This document shows, piece after piece, positions 1-12,765 of a DNA stretch of 64,000 nt (its first letter is position 1; each line of letters begins with the position of its first letter). This DNA is from Cinnamomum chago (taxonomy: Eukaryota; Streptophyta; Magnoliopsida; Laurales; Lauraceae): contig CP142460.1 of assembly GCA_038049695.1 (NCBI GenBank), positions 37,691,501 through 37,755,500 of the forward strand, written 5' to 3'. Below the pieces are notes generated by a model. It made no database searches and was not told the DNA's origin. It saw only the letters and a program-made list of their open reading frames with translations. The position numbers and the translations under genes were made by a program.

Positions 1-1284
1 TAAGGAGACTTAAACACATGTTTCCAAGACATTAAAATGAGCTAAAGAGCTCCTCATTTCAAGTTCCTCCATTTCCATCCTTTCCATTCACAATAAATCT
101 CAAAAGTGGAGAAAACTCATTCATGTGAAACCATTTGAAATCTTGACACTATGATACATACATTTCCAAGAGATTAACAAGGGAGAAATAACTCATCAAT
201 AAGCACATCTTGAAATCAATATTAATCATATTAAAGACAACTATTAAAATCACCAAAACCATTAATGAATCAAGATTTTCTCACAAAACATGTTAATAAT
301 CAAAACAATCCATTCATCCACTTGCCTTTGACTCTAATCAAGCAAATCAAGCTCCTAATCACCTCTTAGGCTCAAGATCCACAATCTCTACAAAAACCCC
401 CCAAAACAACCCAAAAAATGGGTTAAACAATGAAATGACAATGAAACTTTCCAATAATCAAGGTGGAGCTTCTCTAAGGCTAGAAGATTACAAATCTAGA
501 AGATGGGAAGAATCACTTACTTGGAAGGTCCTCTAATGGACAAGGTGAGCTCAAGGGAGATCTTGTGATGGAGGGTTCTCTTCACAAATGGTATCAATGG
601 AAAGCTTGCAAGATGAGGAAGAAGAAGGTGGTCTCCATTTCTTGATTGATGAACTCTTGGTGTGGCTTGGAGATGAAGAAGCAAGAAGAAGAAGAAGAAG
701 TTGCAAGAAAAGCCCTAGGCTCAGCTGGAACAATGGAGAATGGAGTGAATGAAGGAGATGGGTTCCCCTTATAAGCAAGTGGGGTTTGGGTCCCACAACT
801 TAAGGGACTTGGGTGGCTGAAATCATCTAATTCGGGACCTCGGATGGATTCGACGAAGAAGGAAGAAATGATCGTTGAAATATCTAGTTTCCAAAAAGTA
901 TATGTTTCACGGATTTCGAGAATATCAAGTTTTGGGTACAGATTTGGTGTGCAATGACTGTTTTGCCCTCAAGGCCAAGAAATCGGGTTTCGGGTTCTCA
1001 AATGGATACGGGATCAACATGAAAGTTGTAGGATTCCTCAAGATGAATGCAACGGGCCAAAAACACAATACAAAACCAATCGGAAAAATCTCACAAGAAA
1101 ATGCAAAGCCGAAAAGGGAACCCCCAAAGGGCCCCACAAGCTACCAAAGCACTCAAAAGCCCAAAACTAGAAGAAAAACCATTCTAGCTCACAAACTCAA
1201 CCCAACAACTACTAATCCCACTAAAAGAACTAATCCACAAATAAAACAACACTAATCCAAGAGATTAGGGGTCGGGTTCTCACA
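1..1284 (-). mobile_element. LTR of a Del/Tekay-like Gypsy element, cut by the window edge
   Basis: The sequence ends on the plus strand with TCTCACA at 1284. Read on the minus strand it begins TGTGAGAACCCGACCCC, the same kind of start as the LTRs at 9604 and 60152. Its body, including the stretch around 860-1100, matches the LTR at 58209-60152 read in the same direction. The base after 1284 resumes a Gypsy integrase, so the LTR was inserted into that gene. Only the 5' part of the LTR is in view. It could be a solo LTR or the end of a longer element. No coding content is expected, and open frames here are chance. Confidence 0.75.
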
Positions 1285-2377
1285 GATTTCGTATCCGGTT
1301 TGCCGAATACCAAGAAGGGAAATAATGCAATTTGGATTACTGTAGATCGTCTGACAAAGTCTGCTCATTTCATTCCGATGAAGACAGGGAATATGATGCA
1401 TATGGCACCACTTGCAAAGTTATTTGTCGATGAAATTGTTAGCAAACATGGTCAGCCCGTCTCCATCACTTCAGACAGAGACAGCAGGTTTGTTTCAAAG
1501 TTTTGGAAAACTCTTCATGAGTCTTTGGGTACCAAACTCCAGTTCAGCACAGCATATCATCCTCAGACCGATGGTCAGTCAGAAATGACGATATAGACTC
1601 TTGAAGACATGTTACGTGCTTGTGTATTGGATTTCAAGGTTCAATGGGACGAGTGTTTTCCGCTTTGTGAATTTGCTTATAACAATAGCTACCACTCTAG
1701 CATCGGTATGACACCTTTCGATGCACTCTATGGTAGAAGATGTAGAACTCCGGTTTGCTAGGAAGAAGTCGGTGAGCGTAGTTTTCATGGACTGACGATA
1801 GTTGGAGAGACAAGCGACAAGGTCAAGCTGATTCAGGAACGTTTGAAGATTTCCCGAAGTAGGCAGGAGAGTTATGCAGACACTCGCCGAAGAGAATTAC
1901 AGTTTCAAGTGGGTGACAAAGTATTCTTGAAAATCTCACCAGTTAAAGGAACTTTGAGATTCGGATAGAAGGGCAAATTGTCTGGAAGGTTTATTGGTCC
2001 GTATGAGATTTTGAGCAAGATTGGGGATGTCGCGTATAGACTTGCGTTACCGCCGGAACTCTCCGAGGTGCACAATGTATTTCATGTTTCTATGCTTAAG
2101 AAATACGTCTCTAGTCCTACACATATACTACAACATGGGCCTTTAGAGATTCGGGAAGATTCCTCGTACGTGGAAAAGCCGATCAAGATCATTGATACCA
2201 AAGAGCAAGAACTGAGAAATTGGATTATTCATTGGGTCAAGGTACTTTGGGAAAATCACGAGCCAGAGGAAGCCACATGGGAACTGAGAGATCAAGTGTA
2301 GAGGAAATATCCACAGCTTTTACCAGAGGTAAATGTTCATTTTATTTGGTGGACCAAATATCCTAAGGGGTGGAGGA
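1285..2377 (+). mobile_element. Ty3/Gypsy (Del/Tekay-like) internal region: integrase and C-terminal domain, fossil
   Basis: The translation opens with a Gypsy integrase core: a DRLTKSAHFIP stretch near 1350, a DRDSRF stretch near 1475 and a YHPQTDGQSE motif near 1555-1590. An SLYGRR-like region follows. The C-terminal part has the VFHVSMLKKYV motif near 2070 and ends in a chromodomain-like segment. This order fits Del/Tekay chromoviruses. The purine-rich stretch just before 2378 (AAGGGGTGGAGGA) is the polypurine tract. The reading frame is broken in several places. Protease and reverse transcriptase lie off the left edge beyond the LTR inserted at 1284. Confidence 0.85.
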
Positions 2378-3314
2378 TGTTAGACCCCGACATAGACTAA
2401 TTCGATTAGTGTGTGATTAGTATGTATTTAGTCTTAAGTGGGTTTAGTTATCGTTGGGTTAGAAATAATTAGCTTTAGTCCCGGATATAGCTTTGGGAAT
2501 TTTGAGGACGTTTAGTGTTAGTCAGACACACTTAGGAAGGCCTGAGTGCACGTGTAAGCTTGGGAGGATCGTATCGATTTCCGTTTTTAATTGTGATTTT
2601 GATTTCATTTGAATGGTTTTATTATTTGTTATAACTTTTATTTTCAGCCCATTCGTGTTTGAAGCCCAAAACCCAAGTTTCGGCCAAAAAGGGTAAAGTT
2701 GTCTTTTATACACAAATCTGGACACAAATTTCGAAATCTTAAAACCATCTCAAAAATATGCTTTTTGGAAACTAGATATTTGGAGGATCATTTTATCCTT
2801 CTTCATCGAGTTCATTCGAGGCCCGCAAGATCATGTTTTTGTCAATGCAAAGTTTAGGCTCATTGGGCCCCATTTGCTAGGGTTTATAAGTCAACTCCTT
2901 CTCCTTCCCTCTTTTCACTCTTAAACCCTAACCCTAGAGCAGCCAAGGAGAGAAAGCCATTTTTCTTTCCACCTCATTTCTCTTGAATGATCAAGTTAGA
3001 AGACTCCAAATGGAATTCCAAGACCATCATCTTCTTCCTCTCATCCCAAGCTTTCTATTGAAACAAGTTTCTTGAAGTTTCTAGTTGGGCAAGATCTCCA
3101 TTTTCTTACTTCTCTCTTGTTTGGCCTTTTCTAGGTAAGAGCTCCAACCCATCTTCTTAATGGAGCCTTTTTGGTTCCTAAAGATCTTGTTTTTCATGTT
3201 TGCAAACCCTTTTGTGAAAATGAGTTTCTTGTTTTCAAGTTTGAATGAGTTTTGAATGGTTTTCATGGGGTTTTGTAGCCTTTGGCTTAGCTTGAGTGGG
3301 AGTGCTTGAAGAAG

Positions 3315-6300
3315 TGTCGCGACCACGGAACGGATCCCGGGCCCGCAACGTTGTTTGTGTACATTAAATTTTGGAGATATACTTTCCCACAGGTTCCCGC
3401 GGTGAGGATTCCCAAAGACACGCGGAATCTGACTCACACGATCAAATATGAGGAAGCGTGTAGCAAAACACATCTAGGTAAGCACCAATAAAATGTTTAA
3501 GTGCCATGACAAATAGTAACAAGACATAGTATCAAAGGAAGAAGTTAAACTGGCATTCCCAACATAGTTCAAGTTATAAGACTGACTCAAAAGTAATTTA
3601 AGTTTAATTACAACCCATAAGAGGCCAACAAAGGCCAATACACTTCTCCAAAACAATTAAAGGAAACCCCAACAAAATGATGACGAGACTCAAGAACCCG
3701 CCCGACGTCTAGATGACATCATCGGGCGCCACTCTCTCACAGGGGTTGGCTCACAAGCCTCCTCCTGACGCTCCTCCTCAAAGGTAACGTCTCCTGCACC
3801 TGGGCACCAACAAACAAAGGTCAAACACAACGGTTTGGTAGGTAATCAATTTAGGTGCAAGCATGAAACAATAAACGTTTTAGAAACATATAATAAATCC
3901 CTGATTTGAAATACTATAATGACTGAGATACGTTTGCAGAAATATTTAACTGAGCTGAGATACTGAAACAAACTAGCATGAGTACTTATAATAGCATGAA
4001 TAGTTACAATCCACAAAGAGCCCATCCTTTCTCTATCATTTATATAATGAAAAGAGCAAGCACGCACGACAAGAACGATATACATAATATAATCACGACA
4101 CGATTTCCCACAAAGACGGGAATTCCGGCCGCGGAACCGGACACGCACGATGTGTAATAAATACACGACCAGTCTGCAGACAGTCCACATGTTTAAGGAC
4201 CCCCAGACAGTGGATCAAACTGAAAGGGCAGTCCAAGCTCAGTGCTGTTACTTAATTCATGAATGCACAAAACACGCGAAACACTATCAAAACATGTCGA
4301 GATAAAAAGGGGGAAATCACTTATCAAAACACGACGAACACGACTAGCAAGGGCATAATTAATATGTATAACACGCTTAGGAAGTGATCCCCTTTTTCTT
4401 GAAACACATCTTCAAAACGAGCTTGTACTTAACTTCAAAACGAGTACACGATGATATTCATTATATCGAAACCAAAGTACGAATACAAAGCCTATCAAGC
4501 TCATGCAAGGACCTTTGATTGATCGTTGTGCAGCCGAAGCCCAGATGTTGGAATTAAAACGGAATTGGTGCCCCAGAAGTTCAAGGACATCTCGGGTTTC
4601 GAGTGCATAATATCAGGCTAAAGGCCACTAAACATGTTCTACTTTTTCATTCTTGCAAAGACTCTTCAAAACAGGAAATTTGTCAATTTCGGTCACCTTG
4701 CGGTCAGGTGTCGGCTAGCCGAACTAAGGTCTGGCGGCTAGCCGCCAGCTGACCGACATGCTGACCGCTGGAAATCCAGGTCCAACACAGCCCTCTGGAA
4801 AAGGAACCGAACTGGCTGCGGTTAGCTTGCGGTTAACCGAACTGGGACTTGGCGGTTAGCTGTAAGCTGACCGTAGGGCTGACCGCGGGAAATCCAGTCT
4901 TAAAATAGCTCTCGGGAAAAGGAACCGACAACGCGCGGTTGGCCAGCGGTTAGCCGACATGGGGTGTGGCGGCTAGCCGCTCGCTAACCGTCCAGCTGAC
5001 CGAAACCTTCTGTCAAAAAGTCAGCTTCTGGAAAGGGAACCGCCAAGCTCGGTCAGCTCGCGGTTAACCAAAATGAGGATTTCGGCTAGCCGCCAGCCGA
5101 CTGACGGCTGACCGAAACTGCACGGGAAATGCAGTTCAGTTCAGATTTTCACATTTCCTTCTTCCCTTCTTCTTGTTTCTCATCCCACTTGCACTCCCTG
5201 AGCCTACATGCTCTCCAAGGGACAAAACACACATTTTTCCCAATTTCAAACATTCAATCCAAGGAAAACATGATCAATGAAGGTTATAAACATAGTTATA
5301 TGCAAAATTTCTAAAACAACAATGAAGCTTAAAATACACATGCACAATGGTCCTATAGAGATTACTTGCCTTGCCCAAATGCTAAACACTCTTCTCCAAG
5401 CACTTCACTCAAGCCAATCCAAAGAACTACAAAAACCCAAGAAGACCACACAAAACTCACTCAAACTTGAAAACAAGAAACCCATTTTACCAAAAGGGTT
5501 TGTAACATGGAAAACAAGATCTTTAAGGAACTAAAAAGACTTTATGAAAAACATGGTTTGAAGCTCTTACCTAGAGAAGGTCAAACAAGAGAGGAGGAAG
5601 AAAACGAAGAGCTTCTCCCACAAGAAACTCCAATAAATTTGTACCAATAGGAAGCTTGCAAGGAGAGGAAGAAGATGATGGTCTTGGAATTCTATTTGGA
5701 GATCTCTAGCTAGATCATGCAAGGTGAGGAAGATGGAAAGGAAAGAGGGGTTTTTCAGCCCTAGGTTAAGAAAGTTGCAGAGATTTGGTAAAGTGAATGA
5801 AAAGAGAGGGAGATGGGGCTTAAGTGATGTTAATGGGCCCCAATTAGCTTGAACCTTGAAACGACGAAAACATGATCTTGTGGACCTCGAATAACTTCGA
5901 CGAAGAAGGATAAAATGATCCTCGAAATATCTAGTTTCCAAAAAGTATATTTTTGACATGGTTTTGAGATCTCGAAAATTGTGTCCAGATTTGTGCGTAA
6001 AAGACAATTTTACCATCTTTGGCCAAAACATGGGTTTTTGGGCTTCAAACATGAATGGGTCTAAGACGAAAATTGTAACACATAGAAAAATTATTCAAAT
6101 GAAATCAAGACCACAATCACACGGAAACCGATACGATCCTCCCAAGCTTACACGTGCACTCAGGCCTTCCTGAGTGCGTCAGACTAACACTAAATGTTCT
6201 CAAAATTCCCAAAGCTATGTCCAAGACTAAACTAATTACTTCTAACCCAACGACCACTAAACCCACTTAGGACTAAACACATACTAATCGAGTTGGTCTG

Positions 6301-6315
6301 GGTTGTGGTCTAACA
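3315..6315 (-). mobile_element. Solo LTR, Del/Tekay-like, inserted in the LTR at 2378-8228
   Basis: It begins TGTCGCGACC at 3315 and ends GGTCTAACA at 6315, so on the minus strand it runs from TGTTAGACC to GGTCGCGACA. The five bases on each side are identical, AGAAG at 3310-3314 and 6316-6320, which is the target duplication. The length is 3,001 bp and no internal region is present, so it is a solo LTR. It is the same family as its host LTR but in the opposite direction, which creates inverted repeats of 1-1.9 kb. Confidence 0.88.
4680..5130 (-). repeat. Palindromic minisatellite inside the LTR
   Basis: About three to four units of roughly 118 bp follow one another. Each carries a GGAAAAGGAACCG-like stretch (near 4797, 4915 and 5032) and several short self-complementary blocks such as CGGCTAGCCG, GGCGGCTAGCCGCC and CAGCTGACCG. 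Related arrays occur at 6600-6890 and 10960-11300 in other LTR copies, so this is a family trait rather than a single accident. Confidence 0.7.
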
Positions 6316-6599
6316 AGAAGGTTGTGACGTCTTTGACTAAGGCAAGTAAACAATCTTGGATGGATGTTAGCATGTGTGCATTTGGTTTGGTTTCTTTTCA
6401 TTCTCTTCATTTCATCGGAAAATTATGTCTTGAATGGAAATTTTGGGGATTTTGTTTTAGATTGGAGAATGGGAATGAGATGTTTTAAATTGTGCTTGAA
6501 TATGTATGTTTAATCCCTTGGAGAGCTTGTAGGCTCAGGGAAGTGCAGGTTGAAAGAGAAATAAGAAGAAGCGAAGAAGAAATGTAAAAATCTGACTTG

Positions 6600-6890
6600 A
6601 AACGTACTGGCCGCACAGTGTCGGTCAGCTGTCGGCTAACCGAAATTCCCACTTCGGTCGACCGACAACCAACCGAACTTAGTTGACTCCTTTTCCCGAG
6701 ACCTGCATTTCGTCAGGGAGATTTCGGTCAGCTGTCGGTTAACCGATGTTTCCCACCTCGATCGACCGACAACCAACCGAAGTTAGTTCGGTTCCTTTTC
6801 CCGAGAGCTGAGGTTTTCTAGGAAAATTTGTCGGTCAGCTGTCGGCTGATCGACATATCCGTCTCGGTCGACCGACAGGTGATTGAAATT
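6600..6890 (+). repeat. Palindromic LTR subrepeats
   Basis: There are three or so units of about 110-120 bp built on GTCAGCTGTCGG and GGTCGACCGACA blocks. CCTTTTCCCGAGA stretches recur near 6690 and 6796. This is the counterpart of the array at 4680-5130 in the same LTR family. Confidence 0.65.
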
Positions 6891-8228
6891 TCAAGATGAG
6901 TTGTTTTAAAAGGATTTCTACAGGGATGAAAACTAGAATATGTTATGGGGCTTTTAGCCTGACATTGTGTGATTGAAATTTGAAATGTCTTTAACTTCGG
7001 GGGCACCCAATTCTCTTTGCAATTCCAACATTTGGGTTTCAATTACACAAGGGTCGACCAAAGGTCCTTACATACGCTTGATAGACTTTGCTTTTGAACT
7101 TTAGTTTTGATGTAACAAGTATTATCATGTACTCGTTTTGAAGTTAAGTATAAGTTCGTTTGAAAATTGTTCCGAGGATAAAAAGGGGGTCACTTCTTAT
7201 GCGTGTTTTGCATATATATACTTATGCCTCTTGCTAGCCGTGTCTTGCTCAGTCCTGATAAGTGATTTCCCCCTTCAAGCTTGATTTGGTTTAAGACGTG
7301 TTTCGCCGTATTTTGTGCATTCATGAATTTAAGTGAACACCATTGAGCTTGGACTACCCTTTCAGTTTGATCCACTGCCTGGGGGTCCTTAAACATGTGG
7401 ACTGTCTGCAGACTGGTCGTGTATTTTATTACACATCGTGCGTGTTCGGTTCCGCAGCCGGAATCCCCGTATATCTGGGAATCGTGTCGTGATTATATTA
7501 TGAATATTGTGCTTGTCATGCGTGCTTGCTCTTTTCATTATAAATGATAAAGAAAGGATGGGTTCACTGTGGATTGTAACTATTCATGATATTATAAGTA
7601 TTCATGTTAGCTTTGCTCGTATTTCGAAATGTACCTTAGTCATGTAACTATTTACAATTCAGCAAAATTTCTTATTTGTTTCTTTAAGCATTTACTTATT
7701 ACATGCTCATGCCTAAATTGATTACCTGCCAAACCGTTGTGTTTGACCCTTGTATGTTGGTGCCCAGGTGCAGGTGACGTTGCCTTTGAGGAGGAGCGTC
7801 AGGAGGAGGCTCTTGAGCCACCCCCTATCAGAGAGTGGCAACCCAACGATGTCAACTAGACGTCGGGCGGGTTCTTGAGTTGCACTCCATTTTTGTCATG
7901 GGTTTCTTTTATCATTTTTTAGAATTGTATTGGCCTCTTATGGGATGTAACTAAACTTAACAACCTTTTTATGTTAGTCTTATAACTTGAATTGTGATGG
8001 GAATGCCATGTTAACTCCTTTCTCGTGATACTATGTCTTGATATTAATTTGTTATGGCACTTAAAATTTTATGATGCTCATCTGGATGTGATTTGCTACA
8101 CCCTTCCGCAAACTTGATCGTGTGAGACAGATTCCGCGTGTTTCGGGAATCCTCACCGTGGGAACCTATGGGAAAACAAACAACAGAATCAACGTCACGG
8201 GCTCGGGACCCGTTCCGGGGTCGCGACA

Positions 8229-9433
8229 CCAATTCTCTTTTAAATTCCAACTTTTTTGTTTCAATTACACAAGGGTCAACCAAAGGTCCTCACATATGCT
8301 TGATAGACCTTGCTTTCTAACTTTAGTTTTGATACAATAAGTATCATCGTGTACTCATTTTGAAACTCAAGTATAAGCTCTTTTGAAGATTATTTCAAAA
8401 ATAAAAAGGGGATTACTTCTTAAGCTTGTATGCATATAATTATGCCTCTTGCTAGCCGTGTCTTGTCTCGTTTTGATAAGTGATTCCCCCTTCAAGTTCG
8501 ATCGATTTAAGATGTGTTTCGCCATGTTTTGTGCATTCATGAATCCAAGTGAACACCACTGAGCTTGGACTGCCCTTTTAGCCTGATCCACTGTCTGGGG
8601 GTCCTTAAACATATGGACTATCTACAGATTAGTCGTGTATTCTATTACACATCGTGAGTGTCCGGTTTCGCGGCCGGAAATCCCCGTCCACCTTTGTGTG
8701 GTGTGGGAATCGTGTTTTGTTTATTGTGCTTGCTCTTTTCATTATAAATGATAGAGAAAGGATGGGCTCTTTGTGAATTTACTATTCATGATATTATAAG
8801 TATTCATGCTAGCTTGCTTTAGTATCTTAGTCTGTTTTGTGTTTTAACTTTGTTCATATTTTGGAAATGTACTTCAGTCAATTAATTATTTATTATGAAT
8901 TTCTTAAAACATCTTTGTTCCGTGCTCATACCTAAATTGATTACATGCTAAACCATTGTATTTGACCCTTGTATTTTGGTGCCCAGGTGCAGGTGACGTT
9001 GCCTTTGAGGAGGAGCGTTCGGAGGAGGCTGTTGAGTCACCCCCAGTCAGAGAGTGAGATCCCGGCGATGTCAACTAAACGTCGAGCAGGATCTTGAGTT
9101 GCGCTTCATTTTGTTATGGGTTATTTTGAGAATTGTATTGGCCTCTGTTGGCCTCTTATGAGATGTTATAAAACTTAACTTACTTTTATGTTAACCTTAT
9201 AACTTGAATTATGTTGGGAATGCTATGTTATGATTCCTTCTTCTGATATCTTGGACTTGATGCTATTTTAATGTTGCACTTGAAATTTTAATTCTGCTTG
9301 TTTTGATGTGATTTGCTACACGCTTTCGCAAACTTGATCGTGTGAGCCAGATTCCACGTGTATCGGGAATCCTCACCGCGGGAACCTGTGGGAAACACGT
9401 CGTGGGCCCGGGCCTTGGTCTGGAGTGGCAACA
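8229..9433 (+). mobile_element. 3' part of an older Del/Tekay-like LTR that cuts the PMD gene
   Basis: From 8229 the sequence repeats the part of the LTR that starts at 7007 (CCAATTCTCTTT) and runs to an LTR-like end, GTGGCAACA, at 9433. The next base belongs to a PMD exon. The simplest reading is that this LTR first entered the PMD gene and the Gypsy element ending at 8228 later landed inside it, leaving the 5' part of the older LTR beyond the left edge. A direct duplication within one LTR is the alternative. Confidence 0.65.
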
Positions 9434-9522
9434 ATGTCCATGCATTTAAGAAAGCCAGTGTAATAAGCAACCTCGTGAAAGGGGTGATCTGCCTTGTGCT
9501 CTCGATAGGGGTCCCACACTAC
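9434..9522 (-). CDS. PMD gene, third exon, cut off
   Basis: The exon follows a TTGCAG acceptor at 9528-9523. It encodes VVWDPYREHKADHPFHEVAY and then a GFLKCMDI stretch, which in intact PMD proteins continues into a VLRQFG region. Here it runs into the LTR at 9433. Frame and splice phase fit the main exon across the LTR-bearing intron. Confidence 0.75.
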
Positions 9523-9603
9523 CTGCAAGTAAAGAACAAATGCATTATTTAAAGAAACGTGATTCATATACTCATTTTTTATGCTATAAATTGTAAGACC
9601 TTA

Positions 9604-12600
9604 TGTAAGACCCCGACCCGAGTGAACCCTATTAGTGCTAATTAAGTCGTGTGTTAGTTCTAAGCTTGATTAGTGATTTTGGCTAAGTTGGACTTGGAAT
9701 AGCTTTTGATATAGTTTTGGGGATTTTTGGTCGCTTGTGCTTAGTGGGGCCCTTTGGGGTTCCTTTTTATTGACTTTGCATGCGCTTGAGGATTTATTGG
9801 AGATTTTGCATTCATTATTTTAATCTCGTTTTATTCATATTGTTAATCCCTACAACTTTCATGTTGATCCCGTCCTCGTTCAAGACCCCGAAACCCGATT
9901 TCATAGCCTTGAGGGGCAAAACAGTCTTTTTACACTAAGCCTGTAACCAAAATTTGATATCCCCGAAACCCGCGAAACATATACTTTTTGGAAACTAGAT
10001 ATTTCGATGATCATTTCTTCCTTCTTCGTCGAATCCATCCGAGATCCCGAAAGAGATGATTTCAGTCAAACAAGTTCCTTTAGTAGTGGGACCCAACCCA
10101 TTTGTTAACAAAGGGAAGCCACTCTCCCTTCCATTTCATTTTTCTTTTCCAGCACAAAAAGGCTGCCTAGGGTTTGTTTGGAAGCTTTCCTCTTCTTCTT
10201 GCTCTCTCCACCTCCAATCCACACCAAGCTTGCATCAATCAAGAAATGGAAGTTATCATTCTCCTCCCCACCTTGCAAGCTTCCTTTTGATACCATTTGT
10301 AGAAGAATCCACCAACTTTGAGATCTTCATTGAACTAAATCTTGCCATTAGAGGACCTTACAAGTAAGTAATCCTTCCCTTTTTCTAGATTGGTATTCTT
10401 CTAGCCTTAGAGAAGCTTCATCTTCATTATTGTAAAGTTTCCCTTCCTATTTCTTGTTTTGACCCATTTTAGTGTTTGCTTTGGGGATTTTTGTTCATAG
10501 CTTGGACCTTTGGCTTGGAAGAGTATAGGAGTTTGATTTCTTGATTTGAAGACACAAGGCAAGTGGATGAGTTGGTTTTTATGAGCTTTCAATGGGTTTT
10601 CATGAGGAATGTGGTTGACTTGTCATTTCACTCATATTTATTAGCTTGCATTGGTTTTTGAAATGAATGCTTGAATGCATCTTGGCTAAGTCATTTAATG
10701 TTTTGTACACATGTTGGTTGAGTATTTATCGTCTTTTGTGATATCCTAAATGAATGTTTGTGAAATGGTTTCCTTCCTCCTTCCTTTGTATTGGACTTGA
10801 TATGGAAGAAGTGATGGAGTGAACACATAATGGGGTTTTGGAGAAGTGTAGATAGAGGCATTGGAGGAGCTCTTAGCTCAATTTTATTACAGGGACTAAG
10901 TGGAAGTGGGGAGAATGGTTTTGAGGAGGATAAATGGCTAAAAATCTGAACACAGTGGGTGTTCCCTCACCTGGCGGTTAGCCTGTGGTCACTTGGAGGC
11001 TAGCCGCCTGGTGACTGACGGCTAACCGCCAGCTAGCCGAAATGTCACGGTTGCTTTTCCAGAGAGCACACTTCTCCACCTGAAAACTCAGTCAGCTCCA
11101 CGGTCAGCCAGCGGCTAACCGCCGAACCCATCGGCGGCTAACTGCTAGCTAACCGCACCTTGGCGGTTAGTTTTCCAGTAAGCTGCATTTTTCAGCCCAG
11201 CTGCGGTCAGCTGCGCAGTCAGCCAGAGGCTAGCCGCCCATCCCAGCAGCGGTTAACTGCTAGCTAACCGCCAGGTGACCGAAATTTTTCAGGTTCCGGA
11301 GAGCTCCTCGCTCGAGCGAACTCTTCGGTTCGCTCGAGCGCTGAGCTTTGTCGGTAAAAGGAGATTCACTAGGCATTGTATGAGGCCATCCGAGAAAGAA
11401 ACCATATCACGAAGATGTCATTCGAAGTTTTGAAAATTCAAAGTGTATAATGAGCCCGGAATGTCTTCAAACTCAAGGAGTACCAAGTTATCATTACAAT
11501 CGACATACGGGACCCCTATTCACCTTAAACAAATCTTGAAATCATTATTTTTCCCGGAATTGTATTAGTTCATTGTATTTCCTCATTTCTAAGATTTACA
11601 TTACATGACTTGTTTTCCCGAAAGCATTGAAGTTACATTAGTAACAGTTACTTGTCCCGAAATGCACTACATCCCATGAAATGGAAATTAGTCCTTGAAC
11701 ACACTTGCCCCGAATGTTTATTTCACTTGCATTTGATTTACTCGTTCATGTCTCGATTTGTTATTTGACCTATGTGTCGGCATCACTAAGCTTGGATACC
11801 TTGTCGGTTTGATCCACCGACTTGGAGGTCCCTCTCCCGTCCCGCCAGCTGCAGTTGGGATCCCGATGCCGGTTTATTACCGTGGTCCCGTCCCGATACC
11901 CGGTTCGCTACTGTGGTCCCGTCCCGTATATTTATATTGTATATATGATTTACGTTGAATCTCCTCACCTTGTGTGACTGAGATTAACGTCCCGTGATAC
12001 TGTTGTCACTTTAGTGACAGAGGACTTAGCTTTATGTGATTGTCATCTTGTTAGTCCTCGATTCCTTGGATACCTTATATGTTTGATCTTGTTTACTGTT
12101 TTCTAGCAAATGATTTATCTACTTTATGAGAGTTCTTGTTTAAACAGGTTTCTATGCTTTTCAAGATATTTCCTTTATTATTACTTGTTGTGGTATCTTT
12201 TCATTCTCTTGCCAGACAGTCGTGTCTGACCCATTTGCTTTGGTACTCAGGTCCCATTGCCGGCTACCTTGTAGGTGAGCCGCAACCTCTAGTCGAGTGG
12301 CGTGCCGACGATGTCATGTAGGCATCGGGTTGCTAAGAGAGGCGTAACACTTTGAGGGGAACTATTTAACCATTCATTGAGTTATTGTTTTGTTATAATG
12401 GCCTTTGTTGGCCTCTAATTTTGGGGAATGTAACTAAATGACCTTTTGTTAAGCTTAAACTTACTTTTGGGAACATGCTATAGATCATTGCTCATTCTGA
12501 TACAATTTTTGATACTTGATGTTAATGCTTTCATGACTAGAGATAGTCTGACTATTTGATTTGCTACATGCTTCCGCACTTAAAAGAAATATTCATTGAT

Positions 12601-12759
12601 GGTTGTGATCTCCTCACCGCGGACACCTGTTGGAAATTAAATAAATGTATGTTATCATTCTAACAGATGTTATGGTTAATCATCTATGAATCATCACCCC
12701 CACTAATGTCCCGACTCCGGATCAGTTCCTTCGTGGGGACCCGGTCCTGGGTTGCGACA
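9604..12759 (+). mobile_element. Solo LTR in the PMD gene's second intron
   Basis: The LTR runs from TGTAAGACCCCGACCC to GGGTTGCGACA, 3,156 bp, with no internal region. It is flanked by identical CCTTA target duplications at 9599-9603 and 12760-12764. Taking out the LTR and one duplication leaves an intron of 82 bases with a GTAAGG donor and TTGCAG acceptor. It belongs to the same subgroup as the LTRs at 1-1284 and 58209-60152. GC-rich palindromic subrepeats lie at 10960-11300. Confidence 0.92.
10960..11340 (+). repeat. Palindromic subrepeats and a 13-bp perfect hairpin in the LTR
   Basis: Blocks such as GCGGCTAACCGCC and GCTAGCCG recur in units of about 115 bp. At the end is a perfect inverted repeat: CGCTCGAGCGAAC at 11309-11321 and GTTCGCTCGAGCG at 11328-11340, separated by the six-base loop TCTTCG. 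Confidence 0.75.
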
Positions 12760-12765
12760 CCTTAC

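Larger units (their letters stand above)
2378..8228 (+). mobile_element. 3' LTR of the Gypsy element, split by another LTR at 3315-6315
   Basis: The LTR starts TGTTAGACCCCGAC right after the polypurine tract and ends TCGCGACA at 8228. Two parts, 2378-3314 and 6321-8228, make about 2.85 kb. Between them sits a reversed LTR of the same family plus one 5-base target duplication. The join fits the uninterrupted copy: the AGTGCTTGAAGAAG stretch continues into the AAGGCAAGTAA region just as it does in the reversed copy. Around 6600-6890 it carries GC-rich palindromic subrepeats. Confidence 0.8.

Noticed and set aside
875-1255. 126-codon open frame near the left edge
   Set aside because: It lies inside an LTR, and the same region in sister LTRs is not open.
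4680-5130. Regular palindromic repeats resembling a CRISPR array
   Set aside because: The units are long, imperfect, lack uniform spacers and lie in plant LTRs.
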